Positions 32,403 through 40,949 of a stretch of 64,000 nucleotides of DNA are shown piece by piece. Made by a program: the position numbers and the translations under genes. How positions within the stretch are numbered: position 1 is the first letter of the stretch; every line of letters starts with the position of its first letter. Origin of the DNA: Ornithinimicrobium sp. F0845 (GTDB lineage: Bacteria; Actinomycetota; Actinomycetes; Actinomycetales; Dermatophilaceae); the NCBI RefSeq assembly GCF_023015765.1, contig NZ_JALKAL010000001.1, positions 605,478 to 669,477 of the forward strand, written 5' to 3'. Under the pieces are notes generated by a model that did no database searches, had not been told where the DNA came from, and worked only from the letters and a program-made list of their open reading frames with translations.

Positions 32403-32837
32403 GTGACGATTGACGAACATGAGGTGGTCCTGGCGCAGATCGTGGACTCCGGACCGTCGGTCGATGAGGTGCTGGCCGCGGTCCGGCATCCCGCGGCCGG
32501 GGCCGTCGCGATCTTCGTGGGCACCGTCCGGGACCACGACGGCGGACGCGAGGGCGTGGTGCGCCTGGACTACAGCACGCACCCTGACGCGGAGGAGCAC
32601 CTGGCCGCGATCGCGGAAGAGATCGGCAGTATGCCGGGGGTCCTGCGCGTCGCCGCCGTGCACCGGCGCGGTGAGCTGGCTGTGGGGGACACGGCGGTCG
32701 TGTGTGCCGTGGCGGCCGGGCACCGCGCGGAGGCCTTCGACGCCTGCCGCGCGCTGATCGAGGAGCTGAAGGCCCGGGTGCCCATCTGGAAGAAGCAGCT
32801 GTTCGAGACCGGTTCGACCGAGTGGGTCGGCCTGTGA
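32403..32837 (+). CDS. moaE: Molybdopterin synthase catalytic subunit MoaE (144 aa)
   Basis: MoaE motifs are clear: AGAVAIFVGTVRDHDGGR near residue 30, LDYSTHPDAEEHL, AVHRRGELAVGD near 85, and the catalytic/partner-binding VPIWKKQLFETGSTEWV at the end. It adds sulphur from the MoaD thiocarboxylate to precursor Z in molybdenum cofactor synthesis. GTG 32403 gives the normal length; ATG 32388 and ATG 32349 would extend it. Its stop overlaps the PDZ-Lon start. No other mo- genes are nearby. Confidence 0.92.
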   Translation: MTIDEHEVVLAQIVDSGPSVDEVLAAVRHPAAGAVAIFVGTVRDHDGGREGVVRLDYSTHPDAEEHLAAIAEEIGSMPGVLRVAAVHRRGELAVGDTAVVCAVAAGHRAEAFDACRALIEELKARVPIWKKQLFETGSTEWVGL

Positions 32838-33970
32838 CCTACTACGAGAGTCCACCGGGCGCCCAGCGACCAGCGCACCCGCCGCACACCCGGATCGGCT
32901 GGCGCACCGGGTTTGCGCTGGGTCTGGCGGTGCTGCTGGTGGTGGGCATGGCGCTGCTGAACCTGGTGACCGTCGACAAGGTGCTCTACCGGCCCGCCGG
33001 CGTGCACGACACCCTCGGTGAGATGAACGGCCAGCCGGTCGTGCACGTCGAGGGCCTGGAGACCTATCCGACCTCCGGCACGCTGGACTTCCTCACGATC
33101 ATCCTGGACGGTGGCCCCCGCTCGGACGTGACCGCCTGGGACTGGCTCATGGCAACACTCGACCCGGCGGTGGACATCTACGACGTCAACGACGTCTACC
33201 CGCCGAACGTGACCGCGGAGCAGATCCAGGAGGAGAACGTCCAGCTCATGACGCGCTCGCAGCTCGGCGCCGCCGTCGTCGCGCTGCGAGCTATCGGGGT
33301 GGAGGTCCCCGAGCAGGTCAAGGTCGGTCAGATCATCACGAATGCCCCGGCTGGGGACGCGCTCGAGGTGAACGACGAGATCCTCGAGGTCGGAGGCACC
33401 GCGATCGCGGTGCCCGACGACGTCAGCGACCGGCTGCAGGACTTCGAGCCCGGCGACGTCGTCCCCTTCGTCCTGATCCGTGACGGGGAGCGGCTCGAGG
33501 TCGACGTCCCCACCGGGGAGGCGGACCCGTCCCCGCAGGACCCGGACGCCGAGCCACGGACCATCATCGGTGTCTACCTCGCCAGCGACTTCGACCTGCC
33601 CTACGAGGTGACCATCGATGCCGGGAACGTGGGTGGTCCGTCGGCGGGCATGATGTTCTCCCTGGCCATCTACGACAAGATCACCCCCGGCGAGCTGACC
33701 GGCGGTCTCCGCTTCGCCGGGACCGGCACGATCAGCTCGGACGGGTCCGTCGGCGGGATCGGCGGCATCCGGCAGAAGATGTGGGCCGCGGAGCGGGCCG
33801 GCGTGGACTACTTCCTGGCACCGGCAGCCAACTGTGACGAAGTCGTGGACCGCATCCCCGACGGGCTGCAGGTCGCCAAGGTCGAGAACTTCCAGCAGGC
33901 CAGGGACATCGTGGAGTCACTGGGTGAGGGTGAGGACGTCGACCTGCCCCAGTGCACGGCGGACGACTGA
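32834..33970 (+). CDS. Membrane-anchored PDZ-Lon (YlbL-type) serine protease (378 aa)
   Basis: A single N-terminal membrane helix (residues ~23-46, ALGLAVLLVVGMALLNLV) is followed by an extracytoplasmic PDZ domain (QIITNAPAGDALEVNDEILEV near 167-187) and a Lon-type protease domain. The Ser-Lys dyad is S270 in GNVGGPSAGMMF and K315 in GGIRQKMWAA. Homologues (Rv3194c; YlbL) are envelope proteases, in some species linked to division or DNA-damage checkpoint control. GTG 32834 overlaps the moaE stop. The Rv3193c homologue follows at 34738. Confidence 0.93.
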   Translation: MTYYESPPGAQRPAHPPHTRIGWRTGFALGLAVLLVVGMALLNLVTVDKVLYRPAGVHDTLGEMNGQPVVHVEGLETYPTSGTLDFLTIILDGGPRSDVTAWDWLMATLDPAVDIYDVNDVYPPNVTAEQIQEENVQLMTRSQLGAAVVALRAIGVEVPEQVKVGQIITNAPAGDALEVNDEILEVGGTAIAVPDDVSDRLQDFEPGDVVPFVLIRDGERLEVDVPTGEADPSPQDPDAEPRTIIGVYLASDFDLPYEVTIDAGNVGGPSAGMMFSLAIYDKITPGELTGGLRFAGTGTISSDGSVGGIGGIRQKMWAAERAGVDYFLAPAANCDEVVDRIPDGLQVAKVENFQQARDIVESLGEGEDVDLPQCTADD

Positions 33971-34032
33971 CGGTGGACGACCCGGGGCGGACGACCGACC
34001 CGGACGACTGACGGCGGACGACCAACGGCGGG
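33957..34032 (+). repeat. Imperfect short tandem repeats after the PDZ-Lon gene
   Basis: The phrase GCGGACGACTGACG recurs with changes about four times across the stop codon and the spacer to the convergent PPA1309-family gene. No terminator is evident. Confidence 0.4.
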
Positions 34033-34034
34033 CG

Positions 34035-34553
34035 TCAGTCGGTGAGCGTGGCGCGGAGCGCGGCCACCAGGCCGGGGGCGATGTCGGCCCCGATCGCGAC
34101 GGCATCGTCGCTGTCGTGGTCGCGCTGACGCAGCAGGCAGACCGACTCGCCGGTGCGCAGCACGGCCGCGAGCAACCGGACGTCTTTGCGGGCCGGATGT
34201 GCGGCCAGCGCCTCCGTCGCCTCGGTCGGGTTGAGGGGGAGGTCCCGCTCGGCCTCCGGGGGGACCACGATCCGCTCCAGCGCGATCGCCGCGCCGTCAA
34301 CCCCCTCGGGCCAGGCCAGGGTGCCCAGCATCGTCTCGATGTTGGAGGTCTTGCGCAGGCCCTCCTGCTCGATGGAGGTCAACGACTCCGGTGCCGAGCC
34401 GGCCAGCTGATCCCGCAGACCGGGCTCGGCATTCCTGAGTGAGTCGGTGCGCACCAGCGCGAACAGGCGAGGGGCCTGGTCCCAGCCGAGCCTGGCCACG
34501 TGGCGCTCGGTGTCGGCGGCGGCCTGGGTGAGGATCTGCGCGAGGTCGGACAC
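34035..34553 (-). CDS. PPA1309-family protein (172 aa)
   Basis: The protein matches the small actinobacterial PPA1309 family: VSDLAQILTQAAADTERHVA at the start, RLFALVRTDSLRNAEPGL, TSIEQEGLRKTSNIETMLGTL, then GAAIALERIVVPPEAE and the C-terminal ARKDVRLLAAVLRTGESVCL. GTG 34553 has a CACGAT hexamer 6 nt upstream, the spacing of a leaderless start. The family is tied to this locus, between the PDZ-Lon protease and the UPF0182 gene. Function unknown. Confidence 0.8.
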   Translation of the reverse strand: MSDLAQILTQAAADTERHVARLGWDQAPRLFALVRTDSLRNAEPGLRDQLAGSAPESLTSIEQEGLRKTSNIETMLGTLAWPEGVDGAAIALERIVVPPEAERDLPLNPTEATEALAAHPARKDVRLLAAVLRTGESVCLLRQRDHDSDDAVAIGADIAPGLVAALRATLTD

Positions 34554-34737
34554 CCGCCCATCGTGCCATCCCGACACCTGAGCGCCGCACCGGTGCAGAT
34601 CGGCGCCCCCGCCGAAGGTGCGGGACCGGTCACAGCGGCCGATCCGGAGGCCGTTCCCGGCCACCCGCTGGGTTAGCGTTGGGCACAGACACAGCGTGGT
34701 TCGGCCGGGAGACCCGGTCACGAGGAAGCGGGTAGCA

Positions 34738-37700
34738 GTGACTGAGCGGGATGGAACGACTCCGGAGGAGCCGGGCGAGGGCTCGGGGAGCCCGGACCCA
34801 CGGGGACGGGCACCACGCGACCCGTTCGGCTTCGGTATGAGCGGCGACCGCCCGGAGGGGGAGGGCAAGGACAAGGCGCCCGGAGCCGGTGGTCCCGGTG
34901 GTGGTCCGGGACGCCCCGGCCTCGGTGGCCGGGGACGGTTCATCCCGACCGTCCTGGTCCTCATCGCACTCCTCACCGGACTCACCTGGCTGGCCCAGCT
35001 GTGGACCGAGTTCCTCTGGTACGAGTCGGTCGGCTACCGCACCGTCCTGACCACCCGTCTGTTCACGCAGGTCGTGCTCTTCGTCGGGGCCGGTGTGGCC
35101 ACCGCGCTGCTGGTGTGGTCCTCGCTGCACCTTGCCTACCGCAACCGGCCCATCTATGCACCGAGCAGTCCGGAGCAGGTCAACCTCGACCGCTACCGCG
35201 CCGCCCTGGAGCCCGTCCGTCGGCTCGTCTTCATCGGCGCCCCCGTCCTGCTGGGGCTGTTCGCCGGCTCGGCGATGGCCGCCCAGTGGCAGACGCTGCT
35301 GCTCTTCCTCAACCGACAGCCGTTCGGCGTGAACGACCCGCAGTTCAACATCGACGTCGGGTTCTTCGTCTTCACGATGCCGTGGCTGAACGTGCTGATC
35401 AGCTTCGCCACCCTCACCCTCGGGCTGGCGCTGATCGGGGCCCTGATGACGCACTACATCTACGGCGGGCTGCAGCTCCAGGGCCCGGGTGAGCGGACCA
35501 CCCGCGCCGCCCGGATCCACCTGTCCATCCTGCTGGCCCTGCTGGTCGGCGTGCGCGCCGTCGCCTACTGGGTCGAGCGCTACGCGCTCGCCACCGCCGA
35601 GCACGGCCGGATGACCGGCATGACCTACACCGACGTCAACGCGGTGCTGCCCACCCGGGGCGTCCTGGCCATCGCCGCCCTGCTGTGTGCCCTGCTCTTC
35701 CTGTCCACCATCTGGACCCGCAGCTGGCGCCTGCCCCTCATCGGCCTGGCCGGGCTGGTCGTGATCGCGCTGCTCGTCGGCGGCGCCTACCCCGCGCTGG
35801 TCCAGCAGCTGCGGGTGCAGCCGTCGGAGGCTCAGCTGGAGGAGCCCTTCATCCAGCGCAACATCGACTCGACGCTGGCGGCCTACGGACTCACGGACAC
35901 CGAGATCACGCCCTATCAGGCCGAGACCGAGGCGACACCGGGTCAGCTGCGGGAGGACGCCGAGACCATCCCCGGCATCCGCATCGTCGACCCGGCGATC
36001 GTCTCCGACACCTTCCGGCAGCTGCAGGGTGTGCGCAACTACTACCAGTTCCCCGACGCCCTCGACGTCGACCGTTACGAGGTGGACGGTGAGACGGTCG
36101 ACACCGTGGTGGCGGTGCGTGAGATGCGCCTGGACGGCATCCCCGCGGCCCAGCGCAACTGGGTCAACGACCACACCGTCTACACCCACGGGTTCGGTCT
36201 GGTCGCCGCCTACGGCAACCAGCGCACGGAGGACGGCGAGCCGATCTTCTACCACCGCAACATCCCGCCGGTCGGGGAGCTGGGTGACTTCGAGCCGCGC
36301 GTCTACTTCGGCGAGCACTCTCCGTCATACTCCATCGTCGGCGCGCCCGACGGCGAGACCCCGCGCGAGCTCGACTTCCCGGACAGCGACAGCGAGTCGG
36401 GTGAGACCCGCAACACCTACACCGGCGGCGGCGGGGTCGACATGGGGACCTTCCCGCGGCAGCTCGCCTACGCGATCAAGTACCGGCAGATCGAGATCCT
36501 CCTGGCAGACGCGGTGGGCTCGGAGTCCCGGATGCTGGACCACCGCGAGCCGCGCGAGCGCGTCGAGCGGGTGGCGCCGTGGCTGCGCCTGGACGGCAAC
36601 CCGTATCCGGCGGTGGTCGACGGGCGGATCAAGTGGATCGTGGACGGCTACACCGTCTCCTCCCAGTACCCCTACAGCGAGCTCGAGCAGCTCGGTGAGG
36701 TGACGACTGACTCCCTCGTGGCGACCTCGCAGAACGTGCGCTCGATCGGGCAGGGCGACATCAACTACATCCGCAACTCGGTCAAGGCGACCGTCGATGC
36801 CTACACCGGCGAGATCGTCCTCTACGCCTGGGAGGAGGAGGACCCGCTGCTGAAGGCGTGGTCCGCGGCCTTCGACAACACCGTGCAGCCGATGTCCGAG
36901 ATCGACGCTGAGCTCATGAGCCACCTGCGCTACCCCGAGGACCTGTTCAAGGTGCAGCGCGAGGTCCTGGCTCGCTACCACGTCGACACCGCCGAGGCGT
37001 TCTTCGGCGGCCAGGACTTCTGGGACGTCTCCGCCGACGAGAGCGCGGCCGGGGACACCGAGGTCGCGATGCCGCCCTACTACCTGAGCATCGCGATGCC
37101 GGGCCAGGATGAGCCGACCTTCTCCCTGACCAGCACCTACATCCCCGGAGGCGAGCGGCAGAACCTGGTGGGCTACCTCGCGGTCGACGCCGACGCGGGC
37201 AGCACCGACGGGGAGAAACGCGAGGGCTACGGACAGATGCGGTTGCTCGAGCTGCCGCGTGACTCGACGGTCACCGGCCCGGGCCAGTTCCAGAACGAGA
37301 TCGAGTCCTCCAACCAGAACTCCGAGGCGTTCACACAGACCCTCTCGCAGTTCCTGTCGTTGAACCGGCAGGCGGGCTCGCGGGTGGAGATCGGCAACCT
37401 GCTGACCCTGCCCGTCGGTGGCGGGTTGCTCTACGTGGAGCCGATCTACGTCCGTGCAGCGGGCGGGTCGTCCTACCCGCTGCAGCGACTGGTCGTGGTC
37501 TCCTTCGGCAACCAGCTGGCCTGGTCGGACACCCTCGACGGGGCGCTGGACGAGCTGTTCGGTGGCGACTCGGGCGCGACGGCAGCCGACGAGGGGACCG
37601 GGACCGACGAACCCGTCACCGATCCCGTCGTCCCACCGACCGAGGGCGGTGAGGAACCGACCGGGGAGGAGCCGACGGGTGAGGAGCCCACCGGTGAGGA

Positions 37701-37920
37701 GCCGACCGGTGACCTCGCCGACGCCATCGCCGACATCCAGCAGGCCTACGAGGACGGTCAGGAGGCTCTCCGCAACGGTGACTGGGAGGCCTACGCCGAG
37801 GCCCAGGACCGCCTGGACCAGGCGATCAACCGCGCGATCCAGCTCTCGCCCGACGGCGGGGCGGTGACCGTCGCCCCGACGCCGACCGGAGACACCGACG
37901 ACGCGACCGCAACCCCCTGA
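34738..37920 (+). CDS. UPF0182 large membrane protein (1060 aa)
   Basis: A Gly/Pro-rich cytoplasmic leader of about 68 residues is followed by seven membrane helices (about residues 70-355, e.g. PTVLVLIALLTGLTWLAQLW). A large extracytoplasmic domain follows with family motifs FIQRNIDSTLAAYGL, GVRNYYQFPDALDVDRY, HGFGLVAAYGN, FGE and YVEPIYVRA. This is the UPF0182 family (Rv3193c). The C-terminus has GEEPT repeats and a short helical domain. GTG 34738 has GAGGAAG upstream; the nearest -10-like TAGCGT is about 65 nt before. Role unknown, envelope-located. Confidence 0.92.
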   Translation: MTERDGTTPEEPGEGSGSPDPRGRAPRDPFGFGMSGDRPEGEGKDKAPGAGGPGGGPGRPGLGGRGRFIPTVLVLIALLTGLTWLAQLWTEFLWYESVGYRTVLTTRLFTQVVLFVGAGVATALLVWSSLHLAYRNRPIYAPSSPEQVNLDRYRAALEPVRRLVFIGAPVLLGLFAGSAMAAQWQTLLLFLNRQPFGVNDPQFNIDVGFFVFTMPWLNVLISFATLTLGLALIGALMTHYIYGGLQLQGPGERTTRAARIHLSILLALLVGVRAVAYWVERYALATAEHGRMTGMTYTDVNAVLPTRGVLAIAALLCALLFLSTIWTRSWRLPLIGLAGLVVIALLVGGAYPALVQQLRVQPSEAQLEEPFIQRNIDSTLAAYGLTDTEITPYQAETEATPGQLREDAETIPGIRIVDPAIVSDTFRQLQGVRNYYQFPDALDVDRYEVDGETVDTVVAVREMRLDGIPAAQRNWVNDHTVYTHGFGLVAAYGNQRTEDGEPIFYHRNIPPVGELGDFEPRVYFGEHSPSYSIVGAPDGETPRELDFPDSDSESGETRNTYTGGGGVDMGTFPRQLAYAIKYRQIEILLADAVGSESRMLDHREPRERVERVAPWLRLDGNPYPAVVDGRIKWIVDGYTVSSQYPYSELEQLGEVTTDSLVATSQNVRSIGQGDINYIRNSVKATVDAYTGEIVLYAWEEEDPLLKAWSAAFDNTVQPMSEIDAELMSHLRYPEDLFKVQREVLARYHVDTAEAFFGGQDFWDVSADESAAGDTEVAMPPYYLSIAMPGQDEPTFSLTSTYIPGGERQNLVGYLAVDADAGSTDGEKREGYGQMRLLELPRDSTVTGPGQFQNEIESSNQNSEAFTQTLSQFLSLNRQAGSRVEIGNLLTLPVGGGLLYVEPIYVRAAGGSSYPLQRLVVVSFGNQLAWSDTLDGALDELFGGDSGATAADEGTGTDEPVTDPVVPPTEGGEEPTGEEPTGEEPTGEEPTGDLADAIADIQQAYEDGQEALRNGDWEAYAEAQDRLDQAINRAIQLSPDGGAVTVAPTPTGDTDDATATP

Positions 37921-37934
37921 CCTGCGGCGACCGC

Positions 37935-37965
37935 ATCCGCCGGCCTCCACGAGGGGCCGGCGGAT
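37935..37965 (+). terminator. Terminator of the UPF0182 gene
   Basis: ATCCGCCGGCC and GGCCGGCGGAT form a perfect 11-bp stem with a 9-nt loop, followed by TTGG. Confidence 0.8.
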
Positions 37966-37994
37966 TTGGTCCGCCCACGGCGGTGGCGTATGCT
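37966..37994 (+). promoter_or_regulatory. Promoter of the initiator tRNA gene
   Basis: TTGGTC (37966-37971), 17-nt spacer, TATGCT (37989-37994), ending 11 nt before the tRNA. Confidence 0.65.
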
Positions 37995-38005
37995 TGAGGG
38001 ACCAA

Positions 38006-38082
38006 CGCGGGGTGGAGCAGTTCGGTAGCTCGCCGGGCTCATAACCCGGAGGTCGCAGGTTCAAATCCTGCCCCCGCTACCA
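38006..38082 (+). tRNA. Initiator tRNA-fMet (anticodon CAT)
   Basis: The 77-nt cloverleaf starts CGCGGGG and ends CCCCGCTACCA with CCA encoded. The first base pair (C1-U72) is mismatched and the anticodon stem carries GGG/CCC next to the loop CTCATAA, both hallmarks of the initiator tRNA. The D-loop (AGCAGTTCGGTAGCT) and T-loop (GGTTCAAATCC) are normal. Confidence 0.95.
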
Positions 38083-38085
38083 GAG

Positions 38086-38121
38086 GTCAGGCCCGGGGAT
38101 CCACGGATCTCCGGGCCTGAC
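38086..38121 (+). terminator. Terminator after the initiator tRNA
   Basis: GTCAGGCCCGGGGAT (38086-38100) pairs with ATCTCCGGGCCTGAC (38107-38121), 15 bp with one G-T wobble and a 6-nt loop. Confidence 0.75.
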
Positions 38122-38196
38122 TGCATCCGGGAGGGTGGCAGAGGTCACGGCATACTCGGACGGCTGTTGTCGTTTCCCCTCTGAGGAGGCAACACC

Positions 38197-39582
38197 ATGA
38201 ATCCCATCGCCACCCGCCCCAGGGTCATCATCATCGGATCCGGTTTCGGCGGACTGTTCGCGGCCCGGGCACTTGCCAGGGCGGACGTCGACATCCGGTT
38301 GATCGCGCGGACGACCCACCACCTCTTCCAGCCCCTGCTCTATCAGGTGGCGACCGGCATCCTCGCACCCGGAGAGATTGCCCCGGCCACCCGCGAGGTG
38401 CTGGCGCACCAGGACAACGTGCAGGTCGAGATGGGCGATGTCACCGACATCGATCTCGACGCCAGGACGGTCACCGCTGCCACCCTGGGCGTGGCTCGGA
38501 CCTACGGCTACGACCACCTGATCGTGGCGGCCGGGGCGAACCAGTCGTGGTTCGGCAACGACCAGTTCGCCGAGTACGCCCCCGGGATGAAGAGCGTCGA
38601 CGACGCGCTGGAGCTGCGCGGGCGCATCTTCGGTGCCTTCGAGCTCGCCGAGCTCGCGGCGGCCGCCGGTCGTGACGAGGAGGCGGAGGCGCTCACCACC
38701 TTTGTCGTCGTGGGCGCCGGCCCGACGGGCGTCGAGATGGCGGGCCAGCTCGCCGAGCTCTCGCGCCGGACGCTGCGGCACGACTTCCGGCACATCGACC
38801 CGCGCACAGCCAAGATCTACCTGATGGACGCGGCCGACGCGGTCCTGGGGTCCTTCGACGAGTCGCTCCGCGACAAGACCCGGACCGCTCTGGAGAAGCT
38901 CGGGATCGACGTGCTGCTCGGGGCCAAGGTCGTCGACGTCGACGCCCGGGGCCTGGAGTACGAGGACGAGGCGGGGGAGCGGCACCGCATCGAGGCGCTG
39001 ACCAAGGTCTGGGCCGCGGGTGTGGCCGCCAGCCCGCTGGCGGGCCGGCTCGCCGAGCAGGTGGGGCTCACGGTGGACCGTGCGGGACGGATCCCTGTGC
39101 GGGCGGACCTGACCCTCCCTGGGCACCCCGAGGTGTATGTCGTGGGAGACATGGTCGCTCTCGACAACCTCCCCGGTGTCGCCCAGGTGGCGATCCAGCA
39201 GGCCCGCTACGCGGCCAGCAGGATCAAGGCGACCCTCGGCGGGAAGCCGGTCACCGAGCCGTTCAGCTACTTCGACAAGGGCAACATGGCGACCATCTCC
39301 CGGTTCCGGGCGATCGCCGAGATCCGCCGGTTGAAGGTCACCGGCTTCCCGGCCTGGGTCCTCTGGCTCGGGGTGCACCTCGTCTACATCATCGGCTTCA
39401 AGTCCCGCGTCACCACGCTCCTGCACTGGCTCGTGAGCTTCCTCGGTCGAGGCCGGTCCGAGCGCAACATCACCGAGCAGCAGATCTTCGGGCGGCTCGC
39501 GATGAACCGGGTCAGCGACCTTCCGGAGAAGGCCGGGCGGAACGTCGGCTGGCTGCCTGACGGCGAGGACCAGGGGTCCTGA
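38197..39582 (+). CDS. ndh: Type II NADH dehydrogenase (461 aa)
   Basis: Two Rossmann dinucleotide sites are visible: RVIIIGSGFGGLFAARAL at residue 9 for FAD and FVVVGAGPTGVEMAGQLAEL near 170 for NADH. VYVVGDMV near 313 is the second FAD motif, and the quinone-side AIQQARYAASRI follows. The C-terminus has a membrane-associated amphipathic/hydrophobic segment (PAWVLWLGVHLVYIIGF). The enzyme passes electrons from NADH to menaquinone without pumping protons. GAGGAGG precedes the ATG. A GGCATACT octamer lies at 38149-38156 in its upstream region. Confidence 0.92.
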   Translation: MNPIATRPRVIIIGSGFGGLFAARALARADVDIRLIARTTHHLFQPLLYQVATGILAPGEIAPATREVLAHQDNVQVEMGDVTDIDLDARTVTAATLGVARTYGYDHLIVAAGANQSWFGNDQFAEYAPGMKSVDDALELRGRIFGAFELAELAAAAGRDEEAEALTTFVVVGAGPTGVEMAGQLAELSRRTLRHDFRHIDPRTAKIYLMDAADAVLGSFDESLRDKTRTALEKLGIDVLLGAKVVDVDARGLEYEDEAGERHRIEALTKVWAAGVAASPLAGRLAEQVGLTVDRAGRIPVRADLTLPGHPEVYVVGDMVALDNLPGVAQVAIQQARYAASRIKATLGGKPVTEPFSYFDKGNMATISRFRAIAEIRRLKVTGFPAWVLWLGVHLVYIIGFKSRVTTLLHWLVSFLGRGRSERNITEQQIFGRLAMNRVSDLPEKAGRNVGWLPDGEDQGS

Positions 39583-39644
39583 CGGGCTGAGGTCTGGACG
39601 CTGGCCCTGGCACCCGTCATGCCGCTCGCCGCGAGCATCCTGTT

Positions 39645-39656
39645 TACAGTAGCCAG
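39645..39656 (+). promoter_or_regulatory. Leaderless -10 element of the M16 peptidase operon
   Basis: TACAGT at 39645-39650, 6 nt before ATG 39657. Confidence 0.6.
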
Positions 39657-40949
39657 ATGTCGTTGGACTACCCGATCGCGACCCGCACCCTCAGCAACGG
39701 GCTGAGGGTTGTCGTCAGCCGCGATCACACCGTGCCCACCGTCACCGTCAACATCTGGGTCGGCGTGGGCTCCCGGCACGAACGTCCCGGCAGCACCGGG
39801 CTGGCGCACCTGTTCGAGCACCTGATGTTCCAGGGGTCGGCGAACGTTGCCGAGGGGGAGCACTTCACCCTGCTCATGGAGCAGGGCGGCACGCTGAACG
39901 CCACGACGTGGTTCGACCGCACCAACTACTTCGAGACCGTGCCGACCGGTGCGCTGGAGCTGGCGCTCTGGCTGGAGGCAGACCGTCACGGCCGGTTGCT
40001 GGAGGCTGTGACCCAGGCCAACCTCGACAACCAGCGGGACGTGGTGAAGGAGGAGAAGCGCCAGCGCTACGACAACCAGCCCTATGGCACGGCGATCGCG
40101 GACCTGGGCGCCCTCGTGTTCCCCGAGGGCCACCCCTATCACCACCCGACCATCGGGTCGATGGAGGACCTCGACGCAGCCACGTTGGAGGACGTGCACG
40201 CCTTCTACCGGCGCCACTACTCCCCGGCCAACTCCGTGCTCACCCTGGTGGGCGACATCAGCCCCGAGGCCGGGTTCGCCGTGGTGGAGCGCTACTTCGG
40301 TGACCTCCCGGCACAGCCGCCCACGGCGCAGGAACCCTTGCCGCAACTGCCGCCCCTGCAGGCCGCCCCCCGCCGGGAACGGGCCGAGGACGTGCCCAAC
40401 GACCGCCTCTATCTCGGGTTCCGGCTGCCCGTCGCACACACCCCGGAGTTCCTGGCCTGCGCTGTCGCGCTGGATGCCCTCGGCAGCCTGACGACCAGCC
40501 GCCTCTACCGTCGCCTCGTCCGGGTCGAGGAGCTGGCGACCAGCGTCTCGGGCGCCTCGCTCGGGCTCGTCGACGGCGCGTCCCTGGGCTTCCTGGGTGT
40601 CGACGTGGCCGAGTCGGCCGACCCGCACGCGGTGGAGCTCGCGGTCTGCGCGGAGCTGGAACGGTTTGCGGCGGAAGGTCCCACCGACGTCGAGCTGGAG
40701 TCCTCCCTGGCGGACACGGAGCGCTCCTGGCTGGAGGCGCTGGCCGGGCACCAGGAGCGGGCCGACCTGATCAGCCACTACACGCTGCTGCACGACGACC
40801 CCGGACACATCAACACCTACCTGGACGGGGTTCGCCAGGTGACCGCTGCACAGGTCCGCGAGGCCGCGGCACGCTGGCTGACCCCCGACGCGCGGGCGAC
40901 AGTCGCCTTCACGGCAGCCGCCGACGAGCCGACGGAGGGCGTGGCATGA
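39657..40949 (+). CDS. M16 zinc peptidase, catalytic subunit (430 aa)
   Basis: The inverted zinc motif HLFEHLMF (HxxEH) lies near residue 50, and the distal glutamate is expected in VVKEEKRQRYDNQPYG near 125. The second half (RLYLGFRLPVAHTPEF, SRLYRRLVR) is the non-catalytic M16 domain. The protein has no signal peptide. It is the active partner of a bacterial two-subunit processing-peptidase pair and is translationally coupled to the following gene through ATGA. Leaderless start. Confidence 0.92.
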   Translation: MSLDYPIATRTLSNGLRVVVSRDHTVPTVTVNIWVGVGSRHERPGSTGLAHLFEHLMFQGSANVAEGEHFTLLMEQGGTLNATTWFDRTNYFETVPTGALELALWLEADRHGRLLEAVTQANLDNQRDVVKEEKRQRYDNQPYGTAIADLGALVFPEGHPYHHPTIGSMEDLDAATLEDVHAFYRRHYSPANSVLTLVGDISPEAGFAVVERYFGDLPAQPPTAQEPLPQLPPLQAAPRRERAEDVPNDRLYLGFRLPVAHTPEFLACAVALDALGSLTTSRLYRRLVRVEELATSVSGASLGLVDGASLGFLGVDVAESADPHAVELAVCAELERFAAEGPTDVELESSLADTERSWLEALAGHQERADLISHYTLLHDDPGHINTYLDGVRQVTAAQVREAAARWLTPDARATVAFTAAADEPTEGVA

